The position numbers and the translations under genes are program-made. DNA of 35,000 bases from Neocallimastix lanati (nom. inval.) (Eukaryota; Neocallimastigomycota; Neocallimastigomycetes; Neocallimastigales; Neocallimastigaceae): positions 492,501 through 527,500 of the forward strand of contig JACVTC010000078.1 in NCBI GenBank assembly GCA_016946835.1, written 5' to 3'. Under the pieces are notes generated by a model. The model saw nothing but the letters and a program-made list of their open reading frames with translations. It was not told the DNA's origin and did no database searches. Of this stretch, positions 1 through 11,003 are shown piece after piece. How positions within the stretch are numbered: position 1 is the stretch's first letter; each line of letters opens with the position of its first letter.

Positions 1-154
1 GTTACTAAGAAATTTGTTTAAATTAAATTCTTTTATAATAATACATTATGATTTATACAGTAATTAGACTACATTACATTTTATTAAATTAATCTCATAT
101 TCAGATACTATTGGCATCATTCACATATTCTAAAAATAATAATAATAATAATTA

Positions 155-185
<31 letters not shown>

Positions 186-1054
186 AATTATTATTATATT
201 ATTACAATAATTTATTTAGTTATTATATAAATATACATTTATTTATTAATTAGAATTATTCATAAACGAAATTCAACAAATTTTCATCTAAAGAATAAAA
301 TATTATTTTAGTATGAATCATGAAACTATATCACATAAATTTAAGAATTATTTACATATACATGATTAATCTAATGATTTACATAGAAATATGCATTTAC
401 AAAATAATGTTAATTTCACATTTTAAATCTAATTTTTACATAAATATTTATGATTTTTATGTAACAATATGCATTCACGTGGTATGCATTATAATATGTA
501 TTATTATTAAATAAATAAGCAATAAATATCAATAATGATAATAATAATAATCTTATATAAAAAATTTAAAATAATTTTTTTTATTAGATTTTTATTTTAA
601 TATTTAAAAATTTTATAATATTTTTTATTAGATTTTTAATAATATTATTTAAAAAAAAATTGAATCCAATTTTTGATTGGGCAGAATTAAATAATCATTT
701 ATATGTATTTTTTTTAATTTTTTTTTTTTTTTTTTTTTTTTTCATAATATATAATATTAATTTTATTTATTTATTCTATTATTAATTTTTTTTTATAATA
801 AAAAATTTATTATTAATATTAATTTTTAAAGAACAGTAATTGAAGTAACAATTTTAAAAGTGGTTTTATAATACTTTTAATATTTTTATTTTAATAACTT
901 AATATACCACATAAATACATAATTTAAATTTATTAAAAAAAAGAAAAAAAAAGGATAAAGGGAAAAATATATATATATATATTTTTATAATATATCAGAT
1001 TCAATATAACATTTTGAAATTTCATCTTAATCATATATAATAATTAAAGTCAGC
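1..1054. other. A/T-rich intergenic region, no gene supported
   Basis: The stretch holds (AAT)n near 135-190, poly(T) near 713-742 and mixed A/T filler. Two small islands look slightly gene-like. Minus strand around 95-140 could be a terminal exon, and plus strand 661-708 reads NPIFDWAELNNHLY just before a GT. Neither can be joined to a gene here. No WD40-like coding sequence is visible, which matters for the gene that follows. Confidence 0.6.
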
Positions 1055-2269
1055 ATGGAAAAGAGAGACAGAGAATCTATGATAAATACTTTTTTACCCA
1101 TATTACAAAAATCATTAGTTACTAATGACCGAGAAATCTTTGATCAATGTATGGAAATTAAAAATAAAAAAATTATAATTGGAATAGTAAAGAAATTATT
1201 AAAGACTGAAATAAATTCTTTAACAAAAAAATTAATTACTTCAATTGAAAAAGAACCAACTAGAGGAAATGCACCAGAATGGTTAAGAATAACATTATTA
1301 ATACATGCTCCAATATTATTGAAGGTATTTTATATCAATTAAAAATATATCAATTATTATTTAAATTATTTAAATAATTTAAATATTTTATTTTATTTTA
1401 TTTTATTTTATTTTTTTTTTTATATATTTAAAATAAAATTTCAATAATAATAAAATTAAGGAAATTATTTAATATAATTTTTATAGAAAAAAATATTAGA
1501 ATTCAAAATTCAAAAATGAAATTTCAAGAAATCATTTAAAATACTTTTATATTTAAATATATATACTAATTTTTTTTTTTTTTTTTTTTTTTAATAATCA
1601 AATAATCAATGATATATGTTAATATAATATTATATTTAGAGTAAAGAAATAGTATTTAGACTTGATGATCTATATAATAAAATAAGTAATGGTAATGGCA
1701 CAATTGGAAAAATGCTTCAACTTTCTGGTCGTCTTGATATGATGAATGTTCAAGTATTTTTTTTTTTTTATCATTTTATATATATAAATATTTTCTTTCT
1801 TATGTATATATGTAATATTGCATAGTATATGAGGTTTAATAATTATTTGATTATTCATATTTAAATTTATAATTAAATTAAAAAAGCTTCATTCAAATAG
1901 AAAGGATTCATTTGAAGGTAAATACTATATCAATGACATTTACAAAAATTTTATAATAAAAAAAAAAAATGATTTATATGTAAAATTTTAACTTAATATA
2001 TATATATATATATTATTTTTTCATTAATATAAAAAGATATAGAAGAAGAAGAAGAGGAAGAAAGTGAAACCTCGGAAAGTGATGATGAAGATTCTAATGA
2101 TGAAGAAAAGGAATTTGATATATATGAAGAAGAAGAAGAGGATGATGAAGATGAAGATGAAGATAAGGAAGATGAAGATGAAGATGAAGAAAAGGAAAAC
2201 AAGAAGAATGAAATAGTTGATGATGTATTTGGTGTTACTGATTTCTCTTTCTTAAAAGAAATTAAATAA
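1055..2269 (+). CDS. UTP5: Utp12-domain protein, Utp5/WDR43-like, short form (4 exons)
   Basis: Exons are 1055-1324, 1640-1753, 1887-1917 and 2037-2269. All introns are GT..AG (315, 133 and 119 nt), and the joined frame is exactly 216 codons, giving 215 residues. Residues 1-128 are helical and resemble the C-terminal Utp12 domain of Utp5/WDR43, a t-UTP/UTP-A component of the small-subunit processome in the nucleolus. Motifs include the early helices (FLPILQKSLVTNDREIFDQ), EWLRITLLIHAPILLK, and the end of the domain (GKMLQLSGRLDMMNVQ). The tail, from about residue 139, is a long Glu/Asp run, also usual in this family. The family normally has an N-terminal WD40 propeller and about 640-680 residues; none is seen in the preceding 1 kb. 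An in-frame TAA lies 24 nt before the ATG, so this is the start unless CAG just before it (1049-1053) is a splice acceptor for distant upstream exons. The family call is by recognition, not alignment. Confidence 0.72.
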
Positions 2270-2355
2270 TAGATTACTATTTTAAAATTATTTTAATTTA
2301 TATATATATATACATATTAAAATCAATATTTTTTAAATACTTTATATAAATTTTT

Positions 2356-2655
2356 AATGAAAATAGAGAAAAATAAAATAAAAGAAAAAATTATTATCAT
2401 GCAATCATATAATTTTAAAATAATATCCATATTTCAAAGTATATTTTAATTAATTTATTATTTCATGTAATTATTTTTTAAAACATAATAAAATCTTAAT
2501 GAAAATAGAGAAAAATAAAAATATATATATATATATATATATATATTTTAAATATTATCATACAATCATATAATTTTAAATTAATATCCATATTTCAAAG
2601 TATATTTTAATTAATTTATTATTTTATGTAATTATTTTAAAACATAATTAAAATT
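2356..2655. repeat. Imperfect tandem duplication, period about 142 bp
   Basis: Copy 1 starts near 2356 and copy 2 near 2498. Both begin with AATGAAAATAGAGAAAAATA and continue through a matching stretch that includes ATCATATAATTTTAAA and TCCATATTTCAAAGTATATT. Copy 2 carries an extra (AT)n insertion. This is a local duplication with no coding content. Confidence 0.8.
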
Positions 2656-2724
2656 TTTTTTAACTTTTTTTTTTTTTAAAAAAAAAAAAAAAATAAAATA
2701 AATAAATAAATAAAAATTATATAT

Positions 2725-2980
2725 AAAAATAATGTTATTAATAATGACCTTTAATAATAGAATATAAATAATCAAAAATATATTAAATATAGAGTTTTTT
2801 TAAATTTTTTAATCAATTATTTTTAAATTTTATTTCGTTATTAAATTCATTTTTATACTTTTATACTTATGATTATTATATATATTATATATATAATTTT
2901 TATTTATTTAACAAAACTCTAATATATTTTTGATTATTAATATTCTATTATTAAAAGTCATTTTTAATAACATTATTTTT
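2725..2980. repeat. Inverted repeat, about 71-77 bp arms, MITE-like
   Basis: The left arm 2725-2801 matches the reverse complement of 2910-2980, with about four mismatches and one 6-nt gap. The spacer is about 108 bp. Shared core: AATAATGTTATTA plus ATGAC, then TTTAATAATAGAATA and AATAATCAAAAATATATT. The size and fold fit a miniature inverted-repeat element or a stable hairpin. No target duplication was established. Confidence 0.7.
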
Positions 2981-3007
2981 CATTCATTTATTATCCAATA
3001 TATATTA

Positions 3008-3150
3008 AAAATAAAAATAAAAATAAAAAAATAAAAATAAAAATAAATAAATAAAAATAAAAATAAATAAATATAAATAAAAATAAAAAAATAAAAATAA
3101 AAATAAATAAATAAAAATAAAAATAAAAAAATAAAAATAAATTAGATAAA
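3008..3150. repeat. A/T minisatellite built from AAAAAT and AAAT blocks
   Basis: This is a regular alternation of ATAAAAATAAAAATAAAAAA blocks with AAATAAATAAATA blocks, repeating about every 38 bp for some three to four copies. It is non-coding. Confidence 0.7.
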
Positions 3151-3568
3151 ACATTTATGGGTATAAATAAAATGAAAAAAAGCAACAAAACAGAAAACAA
3201 AAACAAAAATATATATATTGTTAGAATATGTGAATAAATTCCAAACTCTTTATATATATAAATATATATATATATATTTTTTTCAGTTTATTATTAAATT
3301 TTAATTTTTTTTTTTTTTTTTTTTGTTTAAATTATTTATTTATTAGTTATTTTTATTTCTTATTTTTTATATTTACCTTTTATTACTTATTTTCAGTATA
3401 TCAATTAAATAATATAATATAAATATACTATTTTTAATCTGTTTATTATTATTATTATTATTATTATTGTTGTTATTGTTGTTGTTTTTGTTGTTATTAA
3501 AATTTTTTATAATTGTTTAATGCTATTTTATTTTATTTAATGGTAAATTATTATTATATCTTAATATT

Positions 3569-3569
<1 letters not shown>

Positions 3570-3615
<46 letters not shown>
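3570..3615. repeat. Poly(A) run, 46 nt
   Basis: This is an uninterrupted A run in intergenic DNA. Runs of this length recur in the window (4034-4070 T37, 23654-23700 A47, 24466-24513 T48). Their lengths are prone to assembly and sequencing error. Confidence 0.9.
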
Positions 3616-3620
<5 letters not shown>

Positions 3621-4029
3621 TTATCAAAAATTATAATTATTACATACATATATATATAAAATTATCTATATATATATATAATTAATGAAATAATATATAT
3701 ATAAATGGTTATAAATTAAATAAATAAATTTTTAATAAAATAGAATATATATAATGGATAATGCATTAAATAAATAATATAAAACTAATTATCTATCAGT
3801 TATAATAATATAATAATATATAGTATATATTATATAAATAAAAAAAAATCTAACAAATTATGAATGTACATTACTATTATTAAATAAAATATATGTTAAT
3901 AGTAATACGATAAATAAATAAAATTAATATTTATAAAAATTTATAAAAGTTGATTATATTGATTTAATATCGTTTTAAAAAATATTATAAAAAGTTCAAA
4001 AACTTCATTATTACTATTTATTATTATTA

Positions 4030-4033
<4 letters not shown>

Positions 4034-4070
<37 letters not shown>
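4034..4070. repeat. Poly(T) run, 37 nt, just past the 3' end of the PIP kinase gene
   Basis: This T run starts 47 bp beyond the stop codon of the minus-strand PIP kinase gene, so it is poly(A) in that gene's sense direction. It may lie in the 3' untranslated or 3'-end-processing region. Confidence 0.85.
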
Positions 4071-4071
<1 letters not shown>

Positions 4072-4116
4072 AATAAAGACAATATATATATATTATATTT
4101 ATTAATGTTATATGTA

Positions 4117-4438
4117 TTAATTTAATGTTATTTGAAATTGTCTTGGATTTGGCTTTAAATTTCTTAGTCGATTTACTTTAGAATCATGTCCTATTGAATT
4201 TCTTATAAGTTTTAAAAATCGTTGGCCATAAAATGTTGGATTGACAGATGAAATACTTCTCTATATAATAATATATACAATAATATTAATAATTATAATA
4301 ATATTAATAAATAAAAATTTATAAGTAAATAATGTGTTATAAAAATAAATTAAAAATATATAATTAATAAAAATATAAAAAAATAAAAATAAAAATAAAT
4401 AAAAAAAAAAAAAATAAAATAAGAAAATATATAAATAA

Positions 4439-4481
<43 letters not shown>

Positions 4482-7410
4482 ATTTACCCTACTATTAATT
4501 ATTGATTTAGATAATGATTCTATTTTCTTCTTCATATTATAATTTGTAAATATATCAATAATACCAAGGAAATAAAGTTCTTGTAAATCATTATTATTTT
4601 CATCAGTTGCTCTAAATCCCCCATCATCATGATAAAAGATAAAATGTTTTTTCCTATAATTTAATAATATTATTATTTAAACATATAAATATACAAATTA
4701 ATTTATTATAAAATTTATGTATATATTGTATATTATTATATATTAATAATACATTTTTATTAATTTTAGAAATTACCTTTTAGGGATTGTTTCCGGTAAC
4801 GTAGACGACGATATTTCAAGAGATACCGGTTCTGTTTCAGCTATTGCTCTAGCTAAAGCTATTGCCATTGGATCATTTTTGGTTTTTCTTTTAGAATCAA
4901 GTTTCTTATTTAGTGATTCTGGATTTGGCTCAATAATTGAGAGAGTACTATCTCTAATATTGTCTTTATTTCCTTTGTTAAGATTGTGACAACCCACTAA
5001 TAAAGAATAGTCCATGACATTATTTTCTGCTAAAAATTTAACATCTTTTTCTAATTGATTCATCAAAATATTTTCCTTTTCTTTTCCAAGATATATCTTT
5101 CTTTCTCTCTTAATCCAATTTAAATCTTTCATAACAAGAATTTTGTTATTATTATTTTCTTTTTCATTTGTATATCTTCCCACTAAGGATCCCTATTTAG
5201 GAATATATATATTATGTATTTTTATTAATATAAAATTTAAAATTTGATTTATTTTGTAATTTGTTTTTATATATATATATATATATATATTAATATATAT
5301 TTTAATAAAAAAATAAAAAAAATTAAAAAAAAGTAAAATAAATTAAAATAAAATAAATAGTTTAAATATAAATATAAAGTACAGATTTAATAAAATAAAA
5401 TAAAAAATAAAATAAATAGTAATATAAAAGAGTAAAGTATTAATAAAAATAGAATAAAATAAAATAATAATAATCATAATCATAATAATAATAAAACCTT
5501 TAAATCATATTTTTCATGAATATCTTTATCTGGAGGGAAAATATTTTCCATTACAATAAAATGTATCTTATTTCCATGTTGAATCTTAACTCTATGTAAT
5601 CCAAATATTTTACAAATTAAAGTATTGGGATTCTTTTTTAAATACAAATAGTAATTTCTTAAAATTTTTAATAAATATTTATGTTCAGTGTGATGTACTG
5701 TTTTAATTATAAATCTATAATCCTGTGAGTAATAGAAAAAACTTCCACTTTTTCCTGGTGAATCCATCTCTGTAAGCATATATTTACCTGTTAATGACAT
5801 CTAATTATTACAATATTAATAAAAATATTTATTAATTAAATATTAAAAATTGATTGTAGTATTAATAGCTTTATTAATATTATTAATATTATATTTTTAT
5901 TTTTCTATTTTAATTTAAGATATGTACTAAATAATCTTCAGAACTTATTTTAAACATTTCACGTATTGAACGAAATACTCTTGGAGCATAATCTTTAAAT
6001 TTATAATAATATTTTGATGAAGGTAATAATTCATTATTATACCTATTTTATTTTGATCATGATATATATATATATTAATAAGTAATATGGTGATATTTTA
6101 TTTACATTAATATATTTGATTATTCATATATTAAATAATAATAATAATAATAATAATAATATATATATATATATATATTTACACATCTAATGCAATTTTA
6201 TGTTTCGCTTTGAAATCTTTTAAATATAATTCTCTATTTGTACTAGCGTTACATCTTTGAACCTATTTTATTTTATTTTATTTTATTTTATTTTTTTTTT
6301 TTTTTTTTTTTTTTTTATTTATTATTTAAATTTTGATATTTAGATAGATATAAGAATATATAATATATATAATATAATACATTATTCTATTATATATATA
6401 TAAATATATATAAAACCTACTGAATAACGAATACCATTTAACATATCTAACATTAAAATATAATGGACATGATCTTTTTTAATTGGAGTACCAATAATAT
6501 TCTCAATAGCTTTGGATTGTTTTTTTAAAGAATGAGCTTTAGTTATTGATAGGCTAGATAATGATAATTTTTGGGCAATTTCTTCTTTTTTGAAACTTGT
6601 TCGACTATTATTATCTGAGAGCATAAGATGATTTGGAATATATTGAGAAGTAGAAGCTAATTCTTTAGAAGAATTCCTCGATTTATATCTTTTACTTATT
6701 GATGATGAACTACCATTAATATCATAACCTTTATCTTTCTTTATATGATAAATTTTAATAGATTTTCCAGATTCTGTATTAATATTCGCTTTAGCAGAAG
6801 TTGAAGTTTTTAAATATTTTTGAGCCTTTGTTGATGTAATAATTTCATTTTGTGTAATTTCTAAATTATGAGAAGAATTTGTTTTGGTTGTCTTAAAAGA
6901 ATTTAGAGAACTAATTGAAGAATCACTACAAGCTGTTTTAAAAGAACTCGATGAATTTTTTTTTATTAAAATGCTTTCTTTATTTAAATCTTTATTTTTA
7001 TTAACATAAGAGTTATCATTTTCAAATATAATATTATTTTTATTATTACTGTTATGATTACTATTGTAAGTTGTTTTATTGTTTGTAATAGTTGTAGGAA
7101 TGTTTAAAATTTTATTTTGTTCCAAACTACTAATACTTTTTACCAATGTAGAATCACTGTCATTACGTTTATCGAGATTTTTATCATTATTATCAATAGA
7201 GATATTATTTGTATTAACTAAAGAATGTTCATCTTCTAATAATTTCAACTTTCTGTTATTGAATGATTTAATATTTTCTTTATCTTCATTACTATTAATA
7301 TTCTTTTTATCATTAGAATTTTGTGTAATAAGAGTTAAAATTCTCTTATTATTGTTAATTGAATTTGTTAAATCATAATTTGTATTTTGACTTTGAATTT
7401 CGGAGGCCAT
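4117..7410 (-). CDS. MSS4: Phosphatidylinositol-4-phosphate 5-kinase, Mss4-like (7 exons)
   Basis: This enzyme makes PI(4,5)P2 from PI4P, normally at the plasma membrane. Exons in coding order are 7410-6421, 6262-6183, 6042-5928, 5800-5498, 5192-4777, 4653-4488 and 4260-4117. All six introns are GT..AG (123-305 nt), and the joined frame is 738 codons, giving 737 residues. Residues 1-300 are Ser/Asn/Thr/Lys-rich and low complexity. The catalytic region runs from about 305 to 720: [13 protein letters not shown] (split by intron 1), the nucleotide loop SPGKSGS (409-415), the ATP lysine in FIIKTV (K428), DLKGSLVGR (split by intron 4), the MDYSLL motif (556-561), [13 protein letters not shown] as in fungal Mss4, the IID metal-binding motif (666-668), and [11 protein letters not shown] near the end. 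These motifs favour a type I (Mss4) enzyme over Fab1. No MORN repeats or FYVE domain are seen. The ATG at 7410 opens a continuous 330-codon exon. Every key residue I looked for is present, so the gene looks functional. Confidence 0.93.
4439..4482. repeat. (AAAT)n microsatellite inside a PIP kinase intron
   Basis: About eleven tetranucleotide units sit immediately inside the last intron, next to its donor site (GT of the minus-strand sense at 4487-4486). Confidence 0.85.
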
Positions 7411-8680
7411 GATTTTAATATTATACTTTATTTTGGTAAATTTCTTCTTTTTTATTATTATATATTATTGTATATTATTATTACTTTACTACAACTACTT
7501 TCTTTTTCTTAATTTTTAACTATTATGCGTGAAAAAAAAATAATAAAAAAAAAGTGAAAATATTGAAAATACTATTTTTTTTTTATTTTTTATTTTTTAT
7601 TTTTTTACTTATTGATATAAATATGTTATATTTTATTAAATTTTATTGTTAATTTTATTGTTTATTTTATTATTATAATTTTATTGTTATACTTATTTAA
7701 TTTTAGTTTTATTTTATTTTATTTTATTTTTTTTTTTTTTTATATTTTAGTTTATTTTATTTTATTTAATTATTTTTCTCTCATTGCTATTATATTATGA
7801 TTGTTTTATATTACATTATTATTAAAAAATTTATATGAAATATTGGGTATTTTATTTAAGCATGTTTAATATTTAGTCTATTTCTTTCTTTTTTTTTTTT
7901 TTTATTTTTTTTTTATTTTTTTTTTTTTTTATTTTATATTTTTATGGTTATATTATTTGTATACTATATTAGTTTTTGTTTGATAGTATGAATTATTGTT
8001 GATATATTTCATATATATATTATTTGAATTTGTATTAGTTCAATAAGGATTACTTTTATTAAGAAAAAAAAAAGTATTTACTTTATTAAAATTGGAATAA
8101 ATCAATATTTATCTTATTTCTTTTTTTTATTTTTATTTTTTTATAAGTTCATTAATAATATGTGACTTTTTCTTTTCTATTATTTAATTCGATTCTTTTT
8201 TATTTCAACAGAAAAAAAAGATATTATAAAATGATAAATTAATCAAAACTTAAATTTCAAATTACTAAAGAAAAAATAATTTATGAATTTATATAATTTT
8301 AAATATTTTTTTGTTTAAATACTTTTTCATTAATTTTAATTAACTTTATTTTTCTATTATAACAATACAATAAATATTTATATATATATTTATATTTAAT
8401 CTTTATTTTTTTTTTTTTTATTATTTATTTTTATTTTTTATTTTTTTTTTTTTTTTTTTGAATACTATATAAAATTTATTGTAAATAATATTTTTTAATA
8501 TATATGAAAATTAATTTTTAAAGAAAAAAATTTTTTAAGCCAAAAAGAGTGCATAAATAATAAATTAAAAATAAGAAATTACACAAATTAAAATAATATT
8601 ATTTGTAATTTTATTTCATTATATTATAATTTATTTTTATTTTATTTTATTTTAGATTTAAAAGTAGCATTTTAAAATAA

Positions 8681-8718
<38 letters not shown>

Positions 8719-9849
8719 GATAAAAACCTAAATAAAACAAATATAAAATAGATTATTAAGTTTTAAAGCTTTTAAATGTTGTTGATTAATTATTTAGTTA
8801 TTAAAGCTTTTTTGATTTAATAATTAAATAGTTTATAATTAAAAGAATTTATATATATATTTATTGTGGTTGTATAATCAATGATAATGAATAAAATAAA
8901 ATAAAATAAAATAAAATAAAATAAAATAAAATAAAATAAAATAAAATAAAATAAAATAAAATAAAATAAATAAATAAATAAATAAATAGTAAGTTAGTAA
9001 ATAAGAAAGCTGAAAAGTCAGTAAATAAGTAAAGTAGAAGATTAGATAACTAAATAAATAAGTAAATAAATAAATAAATATTATAAATAAATGAATAAAT
9101 AAAAAATACTATAAATTTTTATATTATAATAAACAATTAAATTTCATAATTTCATAATAAGAAGTTGTTAACTTTTCCATTTTCTCTTTAATATAATTGA
9201 AAATTAAATATTCATATATTAATTTGTATTATAATATATTTAAAAATAAATATTAATAATTAACCATATAAATTAAATTAAAAATTTAATAATATTTTAA
9301 AAAAATAAATAAAAATGAAAAAAAATAAAAAAAAGTTATTTATTTTAAATTTTAATAATTAATATATTTTCAACATTTCATATTTATAAAATATATTTTC
9401 AATTTAAATATGTAAATATAATAGGCCAGTTTTTAATTATTTTATAAGTATAATTATAAAAAAAATTAATAAATTCAATATCAATATACTTATTAAGCAA
9501 TAATAAATAATAAATATATTCTAATATATGATATATATATGAATTTATTTATTTATTTAGTTAGTAAGTTATTTCATTGATTGATTGGCTCAATCCAAAA
9601 TAAAATTTGTTAAATATTAAATATTACTATACAAAATATACTATATAAATTGTAGTTATAAATACTACTACTACTCCTACTACTACTTCTACTATTACTA
9701 CTACTACTAATAACAATAATAACAATAATAAATAATATCAATAGTAATAATAGTAATTAAATATTATCATTTAAAATTTTATATTATTATGAATATAATT
9801 TTTTTTTATTTAAATTTACGTATTAAAAAAAATATATTTATATGTTTAA
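7411..9849. other. A/T-rich intergenic region, no gene supported
   Basis: This 2.4 kb stretch upstream of the PIP kinase start is poly(T)/poly(A) filler with (AAT)n near 8684-8718, the pentanucleotide array at 8890-8970, and an (ACT)n-like stretch near 9660-9710. I found no frame with protein-like composition. The kinase promoter must lie near 7411-7800, but no motif can be named. Confidence 0.65.
8890..8994. repeat. (ATAAA)n pentanucleotide array passing into (AAAT)n
   Basis: About sixteen ATAAA units (8890-8970) change into five to six AAAT units. It is a clean microsatellite with no coding role. Confidence 0.9.
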
Positions 9850-10590
9850 TCATATCTACTCAACTAAAACAGTGTTATATAATTAACCACTTTTGGGAAG
9901 ACGCTATTAGTACTTTTAATTATAATCATAAATGTCCCTCTCATAAAGGTATTAAAAACAAAATTCCTTTCAAAGTTCTGAATAAAGTCAAAGTTTTTTG
10001 TTCAAATATCAGAGTTTTTGGTTGTAAAGTATTTTACTATATCTCAAAAATATTTAGATCTAAATTTGATAACAGCTCCACTCTTGGAGTTACCCAGATA
10101 ATCATCCAGGATATAATATTTTAGATATTACAAACAATAAAATTGTCCTATCAAGTAATGTCGTGTTCTTCTAGTCAAATCTAACATTGCAATTTTTCAA
10201 CCCTCTTTATTATATTTTATTCCTAATAATTAAATTTATGGGAATAATACTTATTATAAGGATAACACATACGACAAATCATTTACTACCAACAACAATA
10301 TTCAAAACCTTCTCCTTAATTTTATAAATACAAATGAAACTTATAAAATTTACAAATGAAAACAAAACAAATCCCATAATTATAATTTTAAAAACACTAT
10401 AAATAATTTTAGAAACACTACAATGAATCATATTAATATAAATAAAAATATTAATAATATTAACAAAATGAAAAGCATATATATCACCAATACAATAATC
10501 CAAAATCAGGACAACGACCTTAATACAGACACTTACACTACACATAACATAAATAATATCCCATCACAAAATATCAACTTAAAAAAAAAG
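9850..10590 (+). pseudogene. Ty1/copia pol relic: integrase C-terminal part and Asn-rich linker
   Basis: The translation at 9880-10080 reads like the end of a copia integrase: HFWEDAIST, then KGIKNKIPFKVL and RVFGCKVFYYISKIFRSKFD, the classic FGC..Y..... block after the catalytic core. A frameshift follows at about 10090. In the next frame the match continues as DNHPGYNILDITNNKIVLS, and then a TAG stops it. Beyond that the DNA is Asn/Thr/Ile-rich (for example HNINNIPSQNINLKKK at 10540-10590), as in the integrase-RT linker of these elements. No integrase active site upstream and no reverse transcriptase downstream is present. It was cut off on both sides, and its right end coincides with the G+C-richer block that follows. 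Confidence 0.8.
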
Positions 10591-10599
10591 CCAATTTTC

Positions 10600-11003
10600 A
10601 TCCTGGTTATTAGTACTTGGGATTAACACATGTAAAGTTTCTAGATAGAACTTGACTACCTCCTGAGTTTATATGGGGGATTTTCATTCTTCCAAGGTGT
10701 TTTTCCCTTTAATTGAAGTTGGTGTTCACCCACCATGGTTAGTATTCCTGCTGCTTGACTATATAATTGCTAGTACATAGAGCACTTGATCTGTGAGAGG
10801 ATTAGTGTAGTTGTTCTTCCCTCGATGATGGTTCAAGTGGCATATAGGGAATGTATCTTTCATATTAGTATTGCTTAGATAGAGGTCCACGTCTAAACGA
10901 TATGGCAAAGAATCCAATGAGAGTTCAATACGTTTAAGGGAGAGGCTGGAGTCCCTATTGTCCTCCTCTCCCATTAATCCCATTTTAAAAAAAAAAAAAA
11001 AAT
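10600..11003. other. Unidentified G+C-richer block ending in poly(A), retroposon-like
   Basis: By hand count, 10621-10980 is about 40% G+C, while flanking intergenic DNA is almost pure A/T. The block starts abruptly inside the copia relic and ends in a run of about 17 A at 10985-11003, as expected for retroposed RNA read on the plus strand. A plus-strand match to the Pol III A box (TAGTGTAGTTG, 10803-10813) is followed by a 9/11 match to the B box (GGTTCAAGTGG, 10830-10840). The spacing is shorter than in most tRNA genes. On the minus strand a 74-codon frame (10983-10759) starts at an ATG, but I do not recognise its protein. The block could be a SINE, a retro-copied transcript, a transferred piece or an old gene fragment. 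Its identity is unknown. Confidence 0.5.

Larger units (their letters stand above)
2270..4116. other. Convergent intergenic region packed with simple and structured repeats
   Basis: This lies between the 3' ends of two convergent genes. I see no coding sequence. It contains a tandem duplication (2356-2655), an inverted repeat (2725-2980), an A/T minisatellite (3008-3150), a 46-nt poly(A) run and a 37-nt poly(T) run, each listed separately. Confidence 0.7.

Noticed and set aside
95-140. Minus-strand terminal-exon-like stretch after a TTTTTAG acceptor (EYVNDANSI, then stop)
   Set aside because: Too short, and no partner exon was found upstream on that strand within the window.
320-514. 64-codon plus-strand frame in the left flank
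   Set aside because: Composition is almost wholly Ile/Tyr/Lys/Asn as expected of random A/T DNA, with no motif and no splice context.
661-708. Plus-strand peptide NPIFDWAELNNHLY followed by a GT, as a possible upstream exon of the Utp5-like gene
   Set aside because: The joint to an acceptor near 1051 puts the downstream exon out of frame, and no clear acceptor precedes the island. Left as an unexplained island.
1993-2202. Minus-strand poly-Ser frame
   Set aside because: It is the antisense of the Glu/Asp-rich tail of the Utp5-like gene.
10803-10840. Pol III A and B boxes read as a true tRNA gene
   Set aside because: No acceptor stem, anticodon stem or CCA-proximal pairing could be built around them; kept only as a SINE-like hint.
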